NCBI GenBank assembly: GCA_050743125.1
Contig: JBOGEB010000001.1
Location: 41,472 to 105,471 of the forward strand
Direction of reading: 5' to 3'
DNA: 64,000 bases
Origin: JBOGEB01 sp050743125
GTDB lineage: Bacteria > Actinomycetota > Nitriliruptoria > Euzebyales > Egibacteraceae
Part shown: positions 15,435 to 24,774 of the stretch, one piece after another
Numbering within the stretch: the first letter of the stretch is position 1
Layout of the letters: the number at the start of each line of letters is the position of its first letter
The notes under the pieces: model-generated
Database searches by the model: none
Told to the model about the DNA's origin: nothing
What the model saw: only the letters and a program-made list of their open reading frames with translations
Program-made: the position numbers and the translations under genes

Positions 15435-18416
15435 CTAGACCCGGGCCAGCTCCCGCTCCTCGTAGATCTCGAACTCGTCGCCGACCTTGACATCCTGGAA
15501 GCGCTCCAGCCCGACGCCGCACTCGAAGCCGCTGGAGACCTCGGTGACGTCATCCTTGAACCGGCGGAGCGAGCCCACGCGGTCGTCCGCGATCACGACG
15601 CCGTCCCGGATGACCCGGACGGTCGCGTGGCGGCGGATGTCGCCCTCGGTGACGTAGCAGCCGAACACTACCCCCACCCGCGGCACCCGGAAGACCTCGC
15701 GCACCTGCGCCCGGCCGGTGGTGACCTCCTCGAACTCGGGGGCGAGCATCCCGGAGACCGCGTTCTCGATGTCCTCGACCGCCTTGTAAATGATCGAGTA
15801 CTGACGCAGGTCGACGCCGGAGTCCTCGACCGCCTGGCGGGCGTTCGCGTCCGGGCGGACGTTGAACGCGATGATGATCGCCTCGGAGGTCTCGGCGAGG
15901 GAGACGTCGCTCTCGGTGACCGCGCCGACCGCCTTGTGGACGATGCGGATCTTCACCTCCGGCAACTCGAGCTTGTTCATCGCGTCGGCCACCGCCTCGA
16001 CGGAGCCGGCTACGTCACCCTTGATGATGAGGTTGAGCGTGGCGACCTTGCCTTCGGCGATCACGCCGGACAGATCCTCGAGCGACAGGGTGCGGCGCTC
16101 GGCCAACTCCATCCGCCGCTGCCGCGCCTGGCGGTTCGCGGCGATGTCGCGCGCGGTGCGCTCGTCCTCGACGACGCGGAACTTGTCGCCAGCGTCCGGT
16201 ACCTCGTTCCACCCGAGCACCTCGACCGGCATCGACGGACCGGCTTCCTTCACCGGGTCGCCGTCGTCGTCGAACATCGCCCTGACCTTGCAGTCCGCGC
16301 TCCCGGCGACGAGGTTGTCGCCGATGCGCAGCGTGCCGACCTGGACGAGCACGGTCGCGACCGCGCCACGGCCACGGTCGAGGTGCGCCTCGATCACCGC
16401 GCCCCGCGCCCTCCGGTTGGGATTGGCGCACAGGTCCATCACGTCGGCCTGCAGCAGCACCATCTCGAGCAGCTCGTCGAGGTTCGTCCTCTGCTTCGCC
16501 GAGACGTTGACCATCGTCGTCTGCCCGCCGAGCTCCTCGGCGACCAGGCCGTGCTCGGTGAGCTGGGTGCGGACCCGTATCGGGTCGGCGCCCTCCTTGT
16601 CCATTTTGTTGACCGCGACGATGATCGGAACCTCCGCCGCGCGGATGTGGTTGATCGCCTCGACCGTCTGTGGCTTCACGCCGTCGTCGGCGGCCACGAC
16701 CAGGATCGCCACGTCCGTGACCTCCGCGCCGCGAGCGCGCATCTGCGTGAACGCTTCGTGTCCTGGCGTGTCGATGAAGGTGATCGCGCGCCCGTCGTGC
16801 ATGACCTGGTACGCGCCGATGTGCTGGGTGATGCCCCCAGCCTCACCTGAGGCGACGTCCGAGGAGCGGATCGCGTCGAGCAGGAGCGTCTTCCCATGGT
16901 CGACGTGGCCCATCACCGCAACGACCGGGGCACGCGGGAGGAGGTCTCCTGGAGTGTCGTCCTCCTCGACACCGAACTCGAGCTGCTCGGGCGTCACGAA
17001 GCGGACGTCTGCGTCCATCTCAGCCGCGACGAGCTCGATGAGATCCTGGGACATCGACTGGGTAACGGTGAGCATCTCGCCCATGCCGAACAGGACCCGG
17101 ACGATGTCGGTCGGGTTGACCCCGATCGCCTTGGCGAACTCGCCCACGGTGACCCCGGCCACGACCTCGACCGGACCGGAGACGATCGCCTTTACTGGCC
17201 CGGAGCTGCGGCGGCGTGGCTGGGCGCTGGCCTCGAACTGCTCCTGGAGCGTCGGATCCTTGCGCCGCCGGTCGCGTCTGGCCTTGCGCGCGCCGGGACG
17301 GCTCGGGGCGGCGCCGGGCGTGGTGCCGGGCTGCTGGGTCGGGCTGGCCGGCCCGCCACCCGGGCGTGGTCGCGCTGGCGCCCCGGGATCCGGCGCCTGC
17401 ATTGCGCCACGGCGCTGCTGAGCGGCCGGCGCAGCGGGCTGCTGCTTCGGCGCGGGGCGGATCGGTGGCGGGATAGAGCGCCGGCCACTGCCCTCCTTGG
17501 GAAGGTCGTGCTCGAGCCGCCGCCGCGGCTCGACCGGCGCGCCCGTCGCGGCGGAGCTGAGCGGTCGCGCGGCCCTCTGCGGCACGGTCGGCTGGCCTGG
17601 CCGCGGCGGCGTGCCGGGACGGGGTACCCCAGGGATGCCACGGACCTCCGGCCTGGCGGGTTCTCCACCTGCGCCCCGACTCCCGGGCTCGCTGGTCCGC
17701 CCGCCCCGCCCACCCCGGCCGCCGGGCTCCCCACTCCGCCGGGGGGCAGAGCGCTGGTGACCGGCCGGTGGCTGCTGCGGTTGTTGGACCGGTGAGCGCG
17801 GTGCCGCCCGGACGAGCCCGGCTTTGGCGGCTTCGGCGGCGGACAGCGGTTGCGGGGGCTCCCCCGGGGCGAACGCCTGAACGTCGAAGGCGAGGTCGGT
17901 CTCCTGTTGCGCCAGCTCATCGGCGCGGGCCTGCGGATGCGCCTCCGCGATGTGTGGTCGGGCTTGTCTGCCTGGGAGAGTTTCTGGCGTCTCGGGGTCG
18001 ACGCTCACCTCGCTGGACGCGTCGGGCCGGAACGGACTGCTCGCCGCTGGCCGGATGCGTGGCGGCATCGTCTCGGCTGGCGCCTGCCCCTGGACGGCCG
18101 GACGGGCCTGCTGCTGGGCCTCGATGGCCTTGCGCAGGTGCGGCGGGAGGATCCGGCGCGCGGTCGTCTGGGTCGGCGGGGTCTTGAGCGCGTCGAGGTC
18201 GTACGCCTCGGCCTCCCGCTGCTCGCGCTCCTCCTCCACTCGCTTGCGTGCTGCGCGCATCCTGCCGAGGCTCTCGCGGAACCGGGCTGCGTCATCGTCC
18301 TCGACGGTCGAGGAGTGCGACTTCGCATCGACGCCGAACTCGGCAAGCCGACGGATGACGTCCCTGTTGGACAGCCCCGTCTCCTTGGCCAGCTCGTAGA
18401 TCCGAACCTTGCTCAC
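15435..18416 (-). CDS. infB: Translation initiation factor IF-2
   Basis: 993 aa. I chose the GTG at 18416: it has GAGGGAG upstream and gives (M)[19 protein letters not shown], the standard IF2-N domain start; a longer open frame upstream runs through ylxR. A ~350-residue Pro/Gly/Arg/Ala-rich linker follows, then IF2-N2. The GTPase domain has G1 GHVDHGKT, G3 DTPGHEAF and G4 NKMDKEGA, followed by the beta-barrel domains. IF-2 brings fMet-tRNA to the 30S subunit and promotes subunit joining. Central gene of the minus-strand operon; the ylxR stop is 4 bases upstream of the start. Confidence 0.98.
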   Translation of the reverse strand: MSKVRIYELAKETGLSNRDVIRRLAEFGVDAKSHSSTVEDDDAARFRESLGRMRAARKRVEEEREQREAEAYDLDALKTPPTQTTARRILPPHLRKAIEAQQQARPAVQGQAPAETMPPRIRPAASSPFRPDASSEVSVDPETPETLPGRQARPHIAEAHPQARADELAQQETDLAFDVQAFAPGEPPQPLSAAEAAKAGLVRAAPRSPVQQPQQPPAGHQRSAPRRSGEPGGRGGRGGRTSEPGSRGAGGEPARPEVRGIPGVPRPGTPPRPGQPTVPQRAARPLSSAATGAPVEPRRRLEHDLPKEGSGRRSIPPPIRPAPKQQPAAPAAQQRRGAMQAPDPGAPARPRPGGGPASPTQQPGTTPGAAPSRPGARKARRDRRRKDPTLQEQFEASAQPRRRSSGPVKAIVSGPVEVVAGVTVGEFAKAIGVNPTDIVRVLFGMGEMLTVTQSMSQDLIELVAAEMDADVRFVTPEQLEFGVEEDDTPGDLLPRAPVVAVMGHVDHGKTLLLDAIRSSDVASGEAGGITQHIGAYQVMHDGRAITFIDTPGHEAFTQMRARGAEVTDVAILVVAADDGVKPQTVEAINHIRAAEVPIIVAVNKMDKEGADPIRVRTQLTEHGLVAEELGGQTTMVNVSAKQRTNLDELLEMVLLQADVMDLCANPNRRARGAVIEAHLDRGRGAVATVLVQVGTLRIGDNLVAGSADCKVRAMFDDDGDPVKEAGPSMPVEVLGWNEVPDAGDKFRVVEDERTARDIAANRQARQRRMELAERRTLSLEDLSGVIAEGKVATLNLIIKGDVAGSVEAVADAMNKLELPEVKIRIVHKAVGAVTESDVSLAETSEAIIIAFNVRPDANARQAVEDSGVDLRQYSIIYKAVEDIENAVSGMLAPEFEEVTTGRAQVREVFRVPRVGVVFGCYVTEGDIRRHATVRVIRDGVVIADDRVGSLRRFKDDVTEVSSGFECGVGLERFQDVKVGDEFEIYEERELARV

Positions 18417-18420
18417 GCAC

Positions 18421-18825
18421 TCACTCCCTCGCGGGCCTTGGGGCTTGGGGGAGTCTCCCCCTTGCCGGCAGGGCCGCTTCTTCGTTTTCGCGGCGCGCGT
18501 GGCTGCGCCCCGTGTTGGGTGTCTCCACCTCGCCGAGCTGCGCGCGGAGCCCATCGACATCCAGCGTGACGTGCTCCCGACCGTGCTGCAGCGCTTGGCC
18601 GGACGGCAACGCCTGCCCCACCCGCAGCGCTCGACGGATCGCGGCGCCATCGCGTCGCAACGCGACATCGATACACCTTGCGAGCGCGCACAGATATGCA
18701 CCACGACCGGGATGCGAAGCGCTTGGGTCGACCTGGACTACACCTCGAGCGACGACCAGGCGGATCAGCTCACGTTTGCCGGCGCTCCGGCGGCACGCAA
18801 CGCACGTCCGGATGGGGACGGGCAC
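18421..18825 (-). CDS. ylxR: YlxR (DUF448) nucleic-acid-binding protein
   Basis: 134 aa; the conserved YlxR core is residues 1-75: RTCVACRRSAGKRELIRLV then DPSASHPGRGAYLC, with its paired cysteines and GRGAYLC signature. YlxR is an RNA-binding, nucleoid-associated protein found between nusA and infB. The C-terminal ~40 residues (ending LPARGRLPQAPRPARE) exceed the normal family length. They are encoded by GC-rich sequence with a GGGGGA-GTC-TCCCCC hairpin just before infB, so the tail may be a secondary extension. Confidence 0.92.
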   Translation of the reverse strand: MPVPIRTCVACRRSAGKRELIRLVVARGVVQVDPSASHPGRGAYLCALARCIDVALRRDGAAIRRALRVGQALPSGQALQHGREHVTLDVDGLRAQLGEVETPNTGRSHARRENEEAALPARGRLPQAPRPARE

Positions 18826-18828
18826 AGT

Positions 18829-19941
18829 CTATTGCTCCACGGGCGACGCGCCATCGCGGGTTTGACCTGCCGCCGGGGCCGTGAGGGGATCCGGGGGGAC
18901 GCCCCCAATGGCCGTAGCCTGCGGGATCGGGCGCCCGTACTGGTCGATCTCGCCGCGCTTGAGCGCGGCCTGCTCCTCGACGAACTGGGTCTCGCTCTTG
19001 ATGTCGATCCGCCAGCCGGTCAGCCGCGCGGCGAGGCGGGCGTTTTGGCCTTCTCGGCCGATCGCGAGCGACAGCTGGTAGTCGGGGACCACCACGGTCG
19101 CCGTCGCGTCGTCCTCGTAGAGGTGCACCTCGGCCACCTTCGCCGGCGACAGTGCGTTCGCGACGAGCTGGGCCGGCTGCTCGGACCAGGTGACGATGTC
19201 GATTTTCTCCTCGTTGAGCTCTTCGACGATGGCTCGGACCCGGCTGCCGTGCGTGCCGACGCACGCCCCGACCGGGTCCACCGTCGGGTCGCGGGACTCG
19301 ACCGCGATCTTCGTCCGGTAGCCGGCCTCCCGCGCGATCGCGCGGATCACCACGGTGCCGTCCGCAATCTCGGGCACCTCCAGGCGGAACAGCTCGCGGA
19401 CGAGGTTCGGGTGACTGCGGCTGCAGATGATCTGCGGTCCTTTGGCGGACCGACGGACCTCGACGATGTAGGCGCGCAGCCGGGTGCTGTGGTCGTATCG
19501 CTCCGTCGGCACCTGCTCGGCGTAGGGCAGAATGGCCTCGGCGTTGCCGAGGTCGAGGACGACGAGCCCGCGATCGTGGATCTGGAGCGTCCCGGTGACG
19601 AGGTCGCCCTCCTTGCCCGAGTACTCTCCGTAGGTCAGCTCGCGCTCCGCCTCGCGGAGCCGCTGCATCAGCACCTGCTTCGCGGTCTGCGCGACGATCC
19701 GGCCGAAGTCGTGCGGCGTGTCGATCCACTCCGCGACGACATTGCCGTCATCGTCCAGCTCCTGCGCGTAGACGGTCACGTCGCCGGAGTACCGGTCGAT
19801 GACCACCCGGGCCTCCTCGGCTTGCGACTGAGAGCGCTTGTATGCGCTGGCCAGCGCGCCTTCCAGCGCATCGATCACGACCTCGAAGCTGATGCCCTTC
19901 TCCCGCTCGATGGTGCGTAGCGCATCGATTTCGACTCTCAT
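18829..19941 (-). CDS. nusA: Transcription termination/antitermination protein NusA
   Basis: 370 aa. The ATG at 19941 has AGGAGG seven bases upstream and gives MRVEIDALRTIEREKGISFEVV, the NusA N-terminal domain that binds RNA polymerase. An S1 domain (residues ~110-180) precedes two KH domains (CVGTHGSRVRAIVEELNEEKIDIV and SLAIGREGQNARLAARLTGWRIDI). There is no acidic-repeat C-terminus, as usual for actinobacteria. The last ~25 residues (IGGVPPDPLTAPAAGQTR) are encoded by a 34-bp GC-rich sequence that also occurs inside a mobile element at 46.7 kb, so this tail seems to be repeat-derived. Spacing to ylxR is 3 bases. Confidence 0.97.
   Translation of the reverse strand: MRVEIDALRTIEREKGISFEVVIDALEGALASAYKRSQSQAEEARVVIDRYSGDVTVYAQELDDDGNVVAEWIDTPHDFGRIVAQTAKQVLMQRLREAERELTYGEYSGKEGDLVTGTLQIHDRGLVVLDLGNAEAILPYAEQVPTERYDHSTRLRAYIVEVRRSAKGPQIICSRSHPNLVRELFRLEVPEIADGTVVIRAIAREAGYRTKIAVESRDPTVDPVGACVGTHGSRVRAIVEELNEEKIDIVTWSEQPAQLVANALSPAKVAEVHLYEDDATATVVVPDYQLSLAIGREGQNARLAARLTGWRIDIKSETQFVEEQAALKRGEIDQYGRPIPQATAIGGVPPDPLTAPAAGQTRDGASPVEQ
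18878..18911. repeat. 34-bp GC-rich repeat at the nusA 3' end
   Basis: On the minus strand it reads GGGGGCGTCCCCCCGGATCC with flanks. It matches the interior of the MITE-like element near 46744-46777 at all but about 3 of 34 positions. It is read in frame as part of NusA. Confidence 0.7.
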
Positions 19942-19951
19942 CTCACACCTC

Positions 19952-20425
19952 CTACCAGGGCAGCGCCTGCGTGGCCCTGACGATCTCGCGGTAGCGCACC
20001 CGGACCGGCTCGCCATCGACGTCGAGTGTGACCGCGTCGGGATCGGCCGTCGCCACCGTCCCCCGCAGCTGGGTCACCGCGTCGTCAGGCGCCCCGGGAT
20101 TGCCCACCCCGGACCTGTGCTCACGGCGGTGGACGAGCACCACGCGCCCCTGGACCCGGTCGAACGCGGCCTGGTCGGTGAGCGGGTGGTCGACTCCTGG
20201 AGAGCTCACCTCGAGGACGTACCGACCCTCGATCGGGTCGGCCGCGTCGAGCGCCGCCGACAGCTCGCTTGCCAGCCGCTGGCAACTCGCGAGGTCGATA
20301 CCTCCCTTGCGGTCGACGACGACACGCACCAGCGTCCGTGAGCCCGCGCCCTTGACCTGTACGTCGATGAGTTCGGCGTGATCAGCCTGGGCGAGCGGCT
20401 CAGCGAGTGCCCGGATGCGGACCAT
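19952..20425 (-). CDS. rimP: Ribosome maturation factor RimP
   Basis: 157 aa from the ATG at 20425. The core RimP motifs are present: VDRKGGIDLASCQRLASELSAAL and YVLEVSSPGVDHPL (about residues 75-88), then the C-terminal SH3-like domain. RimP binds free 30S subunits and is needed for their maturation. The frame is open further upstream (GTG near 20478, preceded by GGAGG motifs), so the true start could be up to 18 codons earlier; the strong AGGTGA just inside that extension leaves this open. It is first gene of the rimP-nusA-ylxR-infB operon. Confidence 0.93.
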   Translation of the reverse strand: MVRIRALAEPLAQADHAELIDVQVKGAGSRTLVRVVVDRKGGIDLASCQRLASELSAALDAADPIEGRYVLEVSSPGVDHPLTDQAAFDRVQGRVVLVHRREHRSGVGNPGAPDDAVTQLRGTVATADPDAVTLDVDGEPVRVRYREIVRATQALPW

Positions 20426-20510
20426 GACTGCGGACGTAGCGCGTTCACCTCCGTTCGGGGCCGGCGCGACCGTCACCTCCCGGGTGTCAACCTCCAATGA
20501 GGGAAACAAA

Positions 20511-20577
20511 AAGTGGGCGTGGACGCCCACTTCCGTGCGGTCGGTTTCGCTGTCCGTCCGATGCGGGCCGACCGCAC
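20511..20577 (-). promoter_or_regulatory. rimP operon leader: upstream stem plus terminator-like hairpin
   Basis: Reading on the minus strand, a 10-bp perfect stem (GTGCGGTCGG 20535-20544 with CCGACCGCAC 20568-20577) is followed at once by a 9-bp hairpin (AAGTGGGCG 20511-20519, loop, CGCCCACTT 20524-20532), then TTTTTGTTT. The second part is a textbook intrinsic terminator placed about 85 bases in front of rimP, in the 5' leader, not after a gene. The pair suggests transcription attenuation of the nusA-infB operon; NusA autoregulation is a natural hypothesis. Confidence 0.7.
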
Positions 20578-20685
20578 CGACACATGGACATGCTCGAGCC
20601 TCCCGGCTCGACGGGTCCTCATGCAAGGTAGCAGGCTTAGCCGGGGTTCAGCAACGGGCTACCGCGATGTCCCCCGGGGTAGGGG

Positions 20686-21117
20686 TTAACCCCCGATTGG
20701 GTAGAGCCGCTCGACCACGAACGACAGCTGCAGCCGGTGGTCGTCGACCATCGCCTGGAAGAACTCGCCGGGGTCGGGGTGCGGCTGGCCACTGACCGTT
20801 TCGTAGAGCTCCAACAGCGCCTCGCAGGTCTGGTCGCCCGGCTCGGCAGCGACTGAGCTGAGTTCCGCCGTCCCCTCGGCCACCACGTAGGTCCAGAAGT
20901 CCTCGCTCGTGACGTGCAGGCTGACCCGGGGGTCGTGGCGCAGGTTGGCGGTCTTCGAGCGGGTGCCGGTCACCGAGATCCGCACGCGCCCGTCGATCAG
21001 CGCGTACATCACGTTGCTGATCTGCGGGCGCCCGTCGGACCGCTTCAACGTGACGAGCGCCCCCTTGTGCCGCTCGGCGAGAAACCGCTCGGCGTCTGCG
21101 CGGGACTTCAGGGCCAT
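20686..21117 (-). CDS. PPOX-class (probably F420-dependent) flavin/deazaflavin oxidoreductase
   Basis: 143 aa from an ATG with AAGGAG 6 bases upstream. The split-barrel fold of pyridoxamine-phosphate-oxidase-like proteins is evident: FLAERHKGALVTLKRSDGRPQISNVMYALIDGRVRISVTGTRSKTANLRHDPRVSLHV. The GxxxTLxxDGxP-like and SxKxxNLRxDPR signatures are those of F420-binding family members common in actinobacteria. Substrate unknown. It lies between ispG (39 bases upstream) and the rimP leader. The strong terminator-like element after it suggests that its transcript ends before rimP or that rimP has its own promoter. Confidence 0.85.
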   Translation of the reverse strand: MALKSRADAERFLAERHKGALVTLKRSDGRPQISNVMYALIDGRVRISVTGTRSKTANLRHDPRVSLHVTSEDFWTYVVAEGTAELSSVAAEPGDQTCEALLELYETVSGQPHPDPGEFFQAMVDDHRLQLSFVVERLYPIGG

Positions 21118-21155
21118 GACGGGCTCCTTGTGCTCGTCCTGTTGGGTCAACTCGG

Positions 21156-22319
21156 TTACGCGAGGACGGTCGGCTGGCCCTCGCCACGCTGGGCGCGGAT
21201 CTCGTCGGCCATCTCGTTCGCGAAGTGGACGAGCGCCTCGACGATGTCCTCCTCCCGTACGGTGAACAGGACCTCGCCGCGGCGGATGATCTGGCCCTTG
21301 CCCTTGCCGGCGGCGACGCCCAGGTCGGCCTCGCGGGCCTCGCCCGGTCCGTTGACGACGCAGCCCATCACCGCGACGCGCAGTGGGACGTCGATGCCCT
21401 CCAGGGCGGCCTGAACCTGCTCGGCAAGCGTGTAGACGTCGACCTCCGCGCGCCCGCAGGAGGGACAGGAGACGACGTCGAGGCCGCGCTCGCGCAAGTG
21501 CAGCGCCTCGAGGATGCCGATGCCAGCCTTGACCTCCTCGACCGGGTCGGCCGACAAGGAGACGCGGATCGTGTCGCCGATGCCCTCGGCGAGCAGCGTC
21601 CCGATCCCGACCGCGCTCTTCAGCGCACCGGTCCTCAGGGGCCCCGCCTCGGTGACGCCGAGGTGCAGCGGGTAGTCGCACGCGCTCGCAAGCAGCCGGT
21701 ACGTCTGGATCATCACCCAAGGATCGGAGTGCTTCACCGAGATCTTGATGTCACCGAAGTCGGCCTCCTCGAGCAGCCGCACCTCGCCGAGGGCGGACTC
21801 GACGAGCGCCGCGGGGGTCACGCCACCGTGCTTCGCCAGGAGCGCGGACTCCAAGGACCCGCCGTTGACGCCGACCCGGATCGGGATCCCCCGATCCTTC
21901 GCGGCGTCGCCGATCACCTTGACCTTGTCGTGCTTTCGGATGTTGCCCGGGTTGATCCGCACGCCCGCGCAGCCGGCCTCGACCGCCGCCAGCGCGTACT
22001 TCCACTGGAAGTGGATGTCCGCGATCACGGGGACAGTCGAGCGGGCCGCGATCGCCGCCAGCGCATCCGCGTCCTCCTGCCGCGGGCAGGCGACGCGCAC
22101 GATGTCGACCCCGGTCGCGCCCAGCGCGGCGATCTGCTGGAGCGTCGCGTTGACCTCGTGGGTCGGCGTCGTGGTCATCGACTGGACGCTGATCGGTGCC
22201 CCGTCGCCGATGGCGACCTTGCCAACGCAGACCCGCCGGCTGGGCCGGCGGGCCGGCGGCCGGTGGTGCGGGGGGACGGCCGGCTCGACGTCGTTGTTGA
22301 ACAACGGTAGGGGACGCAA
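21156..22319 (-). CDS. ispG: 4-hydroxy-3-methylbut-2-en-1-yl diphosphate synthase (flavodoxin)
   Basis: 387 aa. TIM-barrel part: [22 protein letters not shown], then [13 protein letters not shown] and RINPGNI. The iron-sulphur cluster ligands lie in [13 protein letters not shown] (two Cys) and [13 protein letters not shown] (Cys with NGPGEA). The enzyme converts MEcPP to HMBPP in the MEP isoprenoid pathway. Together with dxr 1.3 kb upstream it makes this an isoprenoid-linked block, as in many actinobacteria (dxr-rseP-ispG). An N-terminal basic extension of ~30 residues precedes the conserved start; a later start is possible. Confidence 0.97.
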   Translation of the reverse strand: MRPLPLFNNDVEPAVPPHHRPPARRPSRRVCVGKVAIGDGAPISVQSMTTTPTHEVNATLQQIAALGATGVDIVRVACPRQEDADALAAIAARSTVPVIADIHFQWKYALAAVEAGCAGVRINPGNIRKHDKVKVIGDAAKDRGIPIRVGVNGGSLESALLAKHGGVTPAALVESALGEVRLLEEADFGDIKISVKHSDPWVMIQTYRLLASACDYPLHLGVTEAGPLRTGALKSAVGIGTLLAEGIGDTIRVSLSADPVEEVKAGIGILEALHLRERGLDVVSCPSCGRAEVDVYTLAEQVQAALEGIDVPLRVAVMGCVVNGPGEAREADLGVAAGKGKGQIIRRGEVLFTVREEDIVEALVHFANEMADEIRAQRGEGQPTVLA

Positions 22320-22464
22320 CGGGTCACCTCATCCAGGATCGACTGCCGCGCAAGCCTAGTGCACCGCCTTGACGGTCCGCCGCATTCGGCTGCCTCGGTG
22401 CAGACGGAGCTGCTGCGACGGAGCACTGCCGCCGGCCTGTCGCCGACCCCTGCCCTCCCAGCCG

Positions 22465-23604
22465 TTACTGGAACAGCTCAGACACCGGTTTCGTGATGTC
22501 GGCGTAGAGCGCGGTGAAGCTGACCACGACGAAGAACAGGATCACCGCGAGCGCCAGGGGCGTCAGCACCGACGGGTCCAAGCGCCACGTGGCCGACCTG
22601 CCGCGCAGCCGGCGCACCCGGTTGACGGTCTCCTCCACGCCGAGGACCGCGAGGTGGCCGCCGTCCAGCGGCGGCAGCGGGAGGAGGTTCAGGATGCCCA
22701 GGACGATGTTGAGCTGAGCGAGGATCCCGAGCACGAGGAACACGTCGCCGCTGGCCCCGAACCTGTTCACCAGCTGCGCGACCCCGACGACGCTGACCGG
22801 GCCATTCGGGTCGCGCGGGCCCGGCTGGCTGATGGAGTCGAACCAGCTCGACAGCCCTTGCGGACTGAACGCGTGGGTGAGGCCCTGGATCGTCGCCCAG
22901 GAGAACGCGGCTACCGAGCTCTCGCCTACGATCGTGCTTGTGAACGCCTCGCCGAGCGACAGGCGCTGGTTGGCGGTCGCGGGGGAGACACCCAGGAAAC
23001 CGCCCGGCTTCCCGTCGGGCCGCTTCGTGCCGATCGCCACGCTCAGCTGTTGCCGTTGGCCGTCCCGCACGACCTCGATCGGGATCGTTTTCCCCGCGCT
23101 CGCCTCGATGATCTTGCGGACGTTCTCGAACTGGACGACCCGCTGGCCGCTCACCGCGAGGATCTCGTCTCCTCGCCGTAACCCGGCGGCAGCAGCGGGG
23201 CTGCCGGCGGTGACGAGATCGACCGTGGTGGTGACGCCAGCGGGCTTGCCCACGAACGCGAGCGCGCTGAACAGCAGCGCGATCGCCACGATGAAGTGCG
23301 TCATCGAGCCGGCCACGAGCACGATCGCGCGCTTCCACGCGGCCTGCTCGTAGAACGTCCGCCCCGCGTCGGCGGGGTCGACGTGCTCGTACGCGCTCAT
23401 GCCGACGATCTTCACGAACCCGCCAGCGGGGATCGCCTTGACGCCGTACTCGGTTTCGCCCTTCCGCACCGACCACAGCGTGGGGCCGAAGCCGAGGAAG
23501 AACTTCTCACACTTCATCCCGAACAGCTTCGCCGTGGCGAAGTGCCCGAACTCGTGGAACATGATGATCGCAATGATGCTGACGACGAAGACCACGACGA
23601 ACAT
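22465..23604 (-). CDS. rseP: Site-2 protease family intramembrane metalloprotease (RseP/RIP)
   Basis: 379 aa. The zinc motif HEFGH is in the first membrane helix (IIAIIMFHEFGHFATAKLFG, about residues 12-31). A PDZ domain follows a second helix (residues ~125-215, GLRRGDEILAVSGQRV). The second active-site motif LNLLPLPPLDGGHL is near residue 300, and the C-terminal helix is hydrophobic. S2P proteases cleave anti-sigma factors or membrane substrates within the bilayer. It lies between dxr and ispG, 9 bases after dxr; the conserved neighbourhood is seen in mycobacteria (Rip1). Substrates here are unknown. Confidence 0.95.
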   Translation of the reverse strand: MFVVVFVVSIIAIIMFHEFGHFATAKLFGMKCEKFFLGFGPTLWSVRKGETEYGVKAIPAGGFVKIVGMSAYEHVDPADAGRTFYEQAAWKRAIVLVAGSMTHFIVAIALLFSALAFVGKPAGVTTTVDLVTAGSPAAAAGLRRGDEILAVSGQRVVQFENVRKIIEASAGKTIPIEVVRDGQRQQLSVAIGTKRPDGKPGGFLGVSPATANQRLSLGEAFTSTIVGESSVAAFSWATIQGLTHAFSPQGLSSWFDSISQPGPRDPNGPVSVVGVAQLVNRFGASGDVFLVLGILAQLNIVLGILNLLPLPPLDGGHLAVLGVEETVNRVRRLRGRSATWRLDPSVLTPLALAVILFFVVVSFTALYADITKPVSELFQ

Positions 23605-23613
23605 CCTGCTTGC

Positions 23614-24774
23614 CTACTCCCTGTGAGTCCGGATGAGCGCGTCCGCGCGCGCCCTGGCCCAGCGTTCGGCTTCCAGCACGCTCGCGAGGTCCATCGAGGT
23701 CGCGGGGTCGTGCTTCTCCAAGACTGCCTCCACCACCGCGGGGATGTCGAGGAACGGCAGCCGTCCCTTCAGGAACGCGGCGACGGCCTGCTCATTTGCC
23801 GCGTTCAGCACCCCAGGGTAGGTCGCGCCGCGTCGCCCCGCGCCGACGGCGAGGTCGACCATCGGAAACGTGGCGGAGTCGACCGGCTCGAACTGGAGCG
23901 TGAGCGGGACCGTCCAGTCCATTCGCTCATGCGCGTACGGCAGCCGATCCGGCCAGCTGAGCGCCAACTGGATCGGCAGCCGCATGTCCGGCGGCGACAG
24001 TTTCGTGACGACCGCGCCGTCGCAGAACTCGACCATGCCGTGGATCACCGATTGCGGGTGGACTACGACGTCGATGCGGTCGAACGGGATGTCGAACAGC
24101 AGGTGGGCCTCGATCACCTCGAGACCCTTGTTCGCGAGCGTCGCGGAGTTCACCGTGATCACTGCGCCCATGTCCCATGTCGGGTGGGCGAGGGCGTCCG
24201 CCACAGTGACGTCCCGTAACTGGGCGCGGCCACGGCCACGGAACGGGCCGCCGGAGGCGGTGATCACGAGCCGCGCGACCTCGTGCCGGGCGCCCGCCCG
24301 CAGGCACTGGGCCAGCGCGCTGTGCTCGCTGTCCACCGGGACGATCTGGTCAGGGCGCTGGGCGGCCTTGAGCACGAGCGGGCCACCGACAATGAGCGAC
24401 TCCTTGTTCGCGAGCGCGAGCCGGCTGCCGGCCTCCAGCGCAGCAAGCGTCGGACGCAAGCCTCTCGAGGAGACCACGCCGTTCAGCACGACGTCCGCAC
24501 CGCCGCTGGCCAGCTCGGTGACCCCCTCAGGCCCGTCGAGCACGTCGATGCGGCTGCCGAGCAACTGCCGGGCCCGCACGGCGGCGGCGCGGTCCGCGAG
24601 CGCTACCCGTGGCACGCGCAGCGCGCGCACCTGCTCGACGACGAGGTCGACGTTGGCCCCCGCCGCCAACCCCATAACGGCGAACCGGTCGGGATGCGAC
24701 CGGATCACTTCGACCGCCTGCGTCCCGATCGACCCGGTGGAGCCGAGAATGGTGACCGTCGTGCGGTCGGTCAT
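23614..24774 (-). CDS. dxr: 1-deoxy-D-xylulose-5-phosphate reductoisomerase
   Basis: 386 aa from the ATG at 24774, which overlaps the rlmN stop by 4 bases. NADPH-binding motif TILGSTGSIGTQAVEVI sits at the N-terminus. The catalytic region includes VPVDSEHSALAQCL, the ASGGPFRG loop (about residue 200), and the conserved MGAVITVNSATLANKGLEVIEA. It converts DXP to MEP, the first committed step of the MEP pathway. Genes dxr, rseP and ispG run in the same direction here. Confidence 0.97.
   Translation of the reverse strand: MTDRTTVTILGSTGSIGTQAVEVIRSHPDRFAVMGLAAGANVDLVVEQVRALRVPRVALADRAAAVRARQLLGSRIDVLDGPEGVTELASGGADVVLNGVVSSRGLRPTLAALEAGSRLALANKESLIVGGPLVLKAAQRPDQIVPVDSEHSALAQCLRAGARHEVARLVITASGGPFRGRGRAQLRDVTVADALAHPTWDMGAVITVNSATLANKGLEVIEAHLLFDIPFDRIDVVVHPQSVIHGMVEFCDGAVVTKLSPPDMRLPIQLALSWPDRLPYAHERMDWTVPLTLQFEPVDSATFPMVDLAVGAGRRGATYPGVLNAANEQAVAAFLKGRLPFLDIPAVVEAVLEKHDPATSMDLASVLEAERWARARADALIRTHRE

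Noticed and set aside
18409..19920. Long plus-strand ORF (503 codons) opposite nusA and ylxR, and similar long ORFs at 3754-5391, 7293-8201, 8339-10174, 14916-16850
   Set aside because: These are antisense shadows typical of high-GC coding DNA: no ribosome sites, composition dictated by the opposite gene, and the opposite strands encode clear families (NusA, ThyX-like, M16, PNPase, IF-2).
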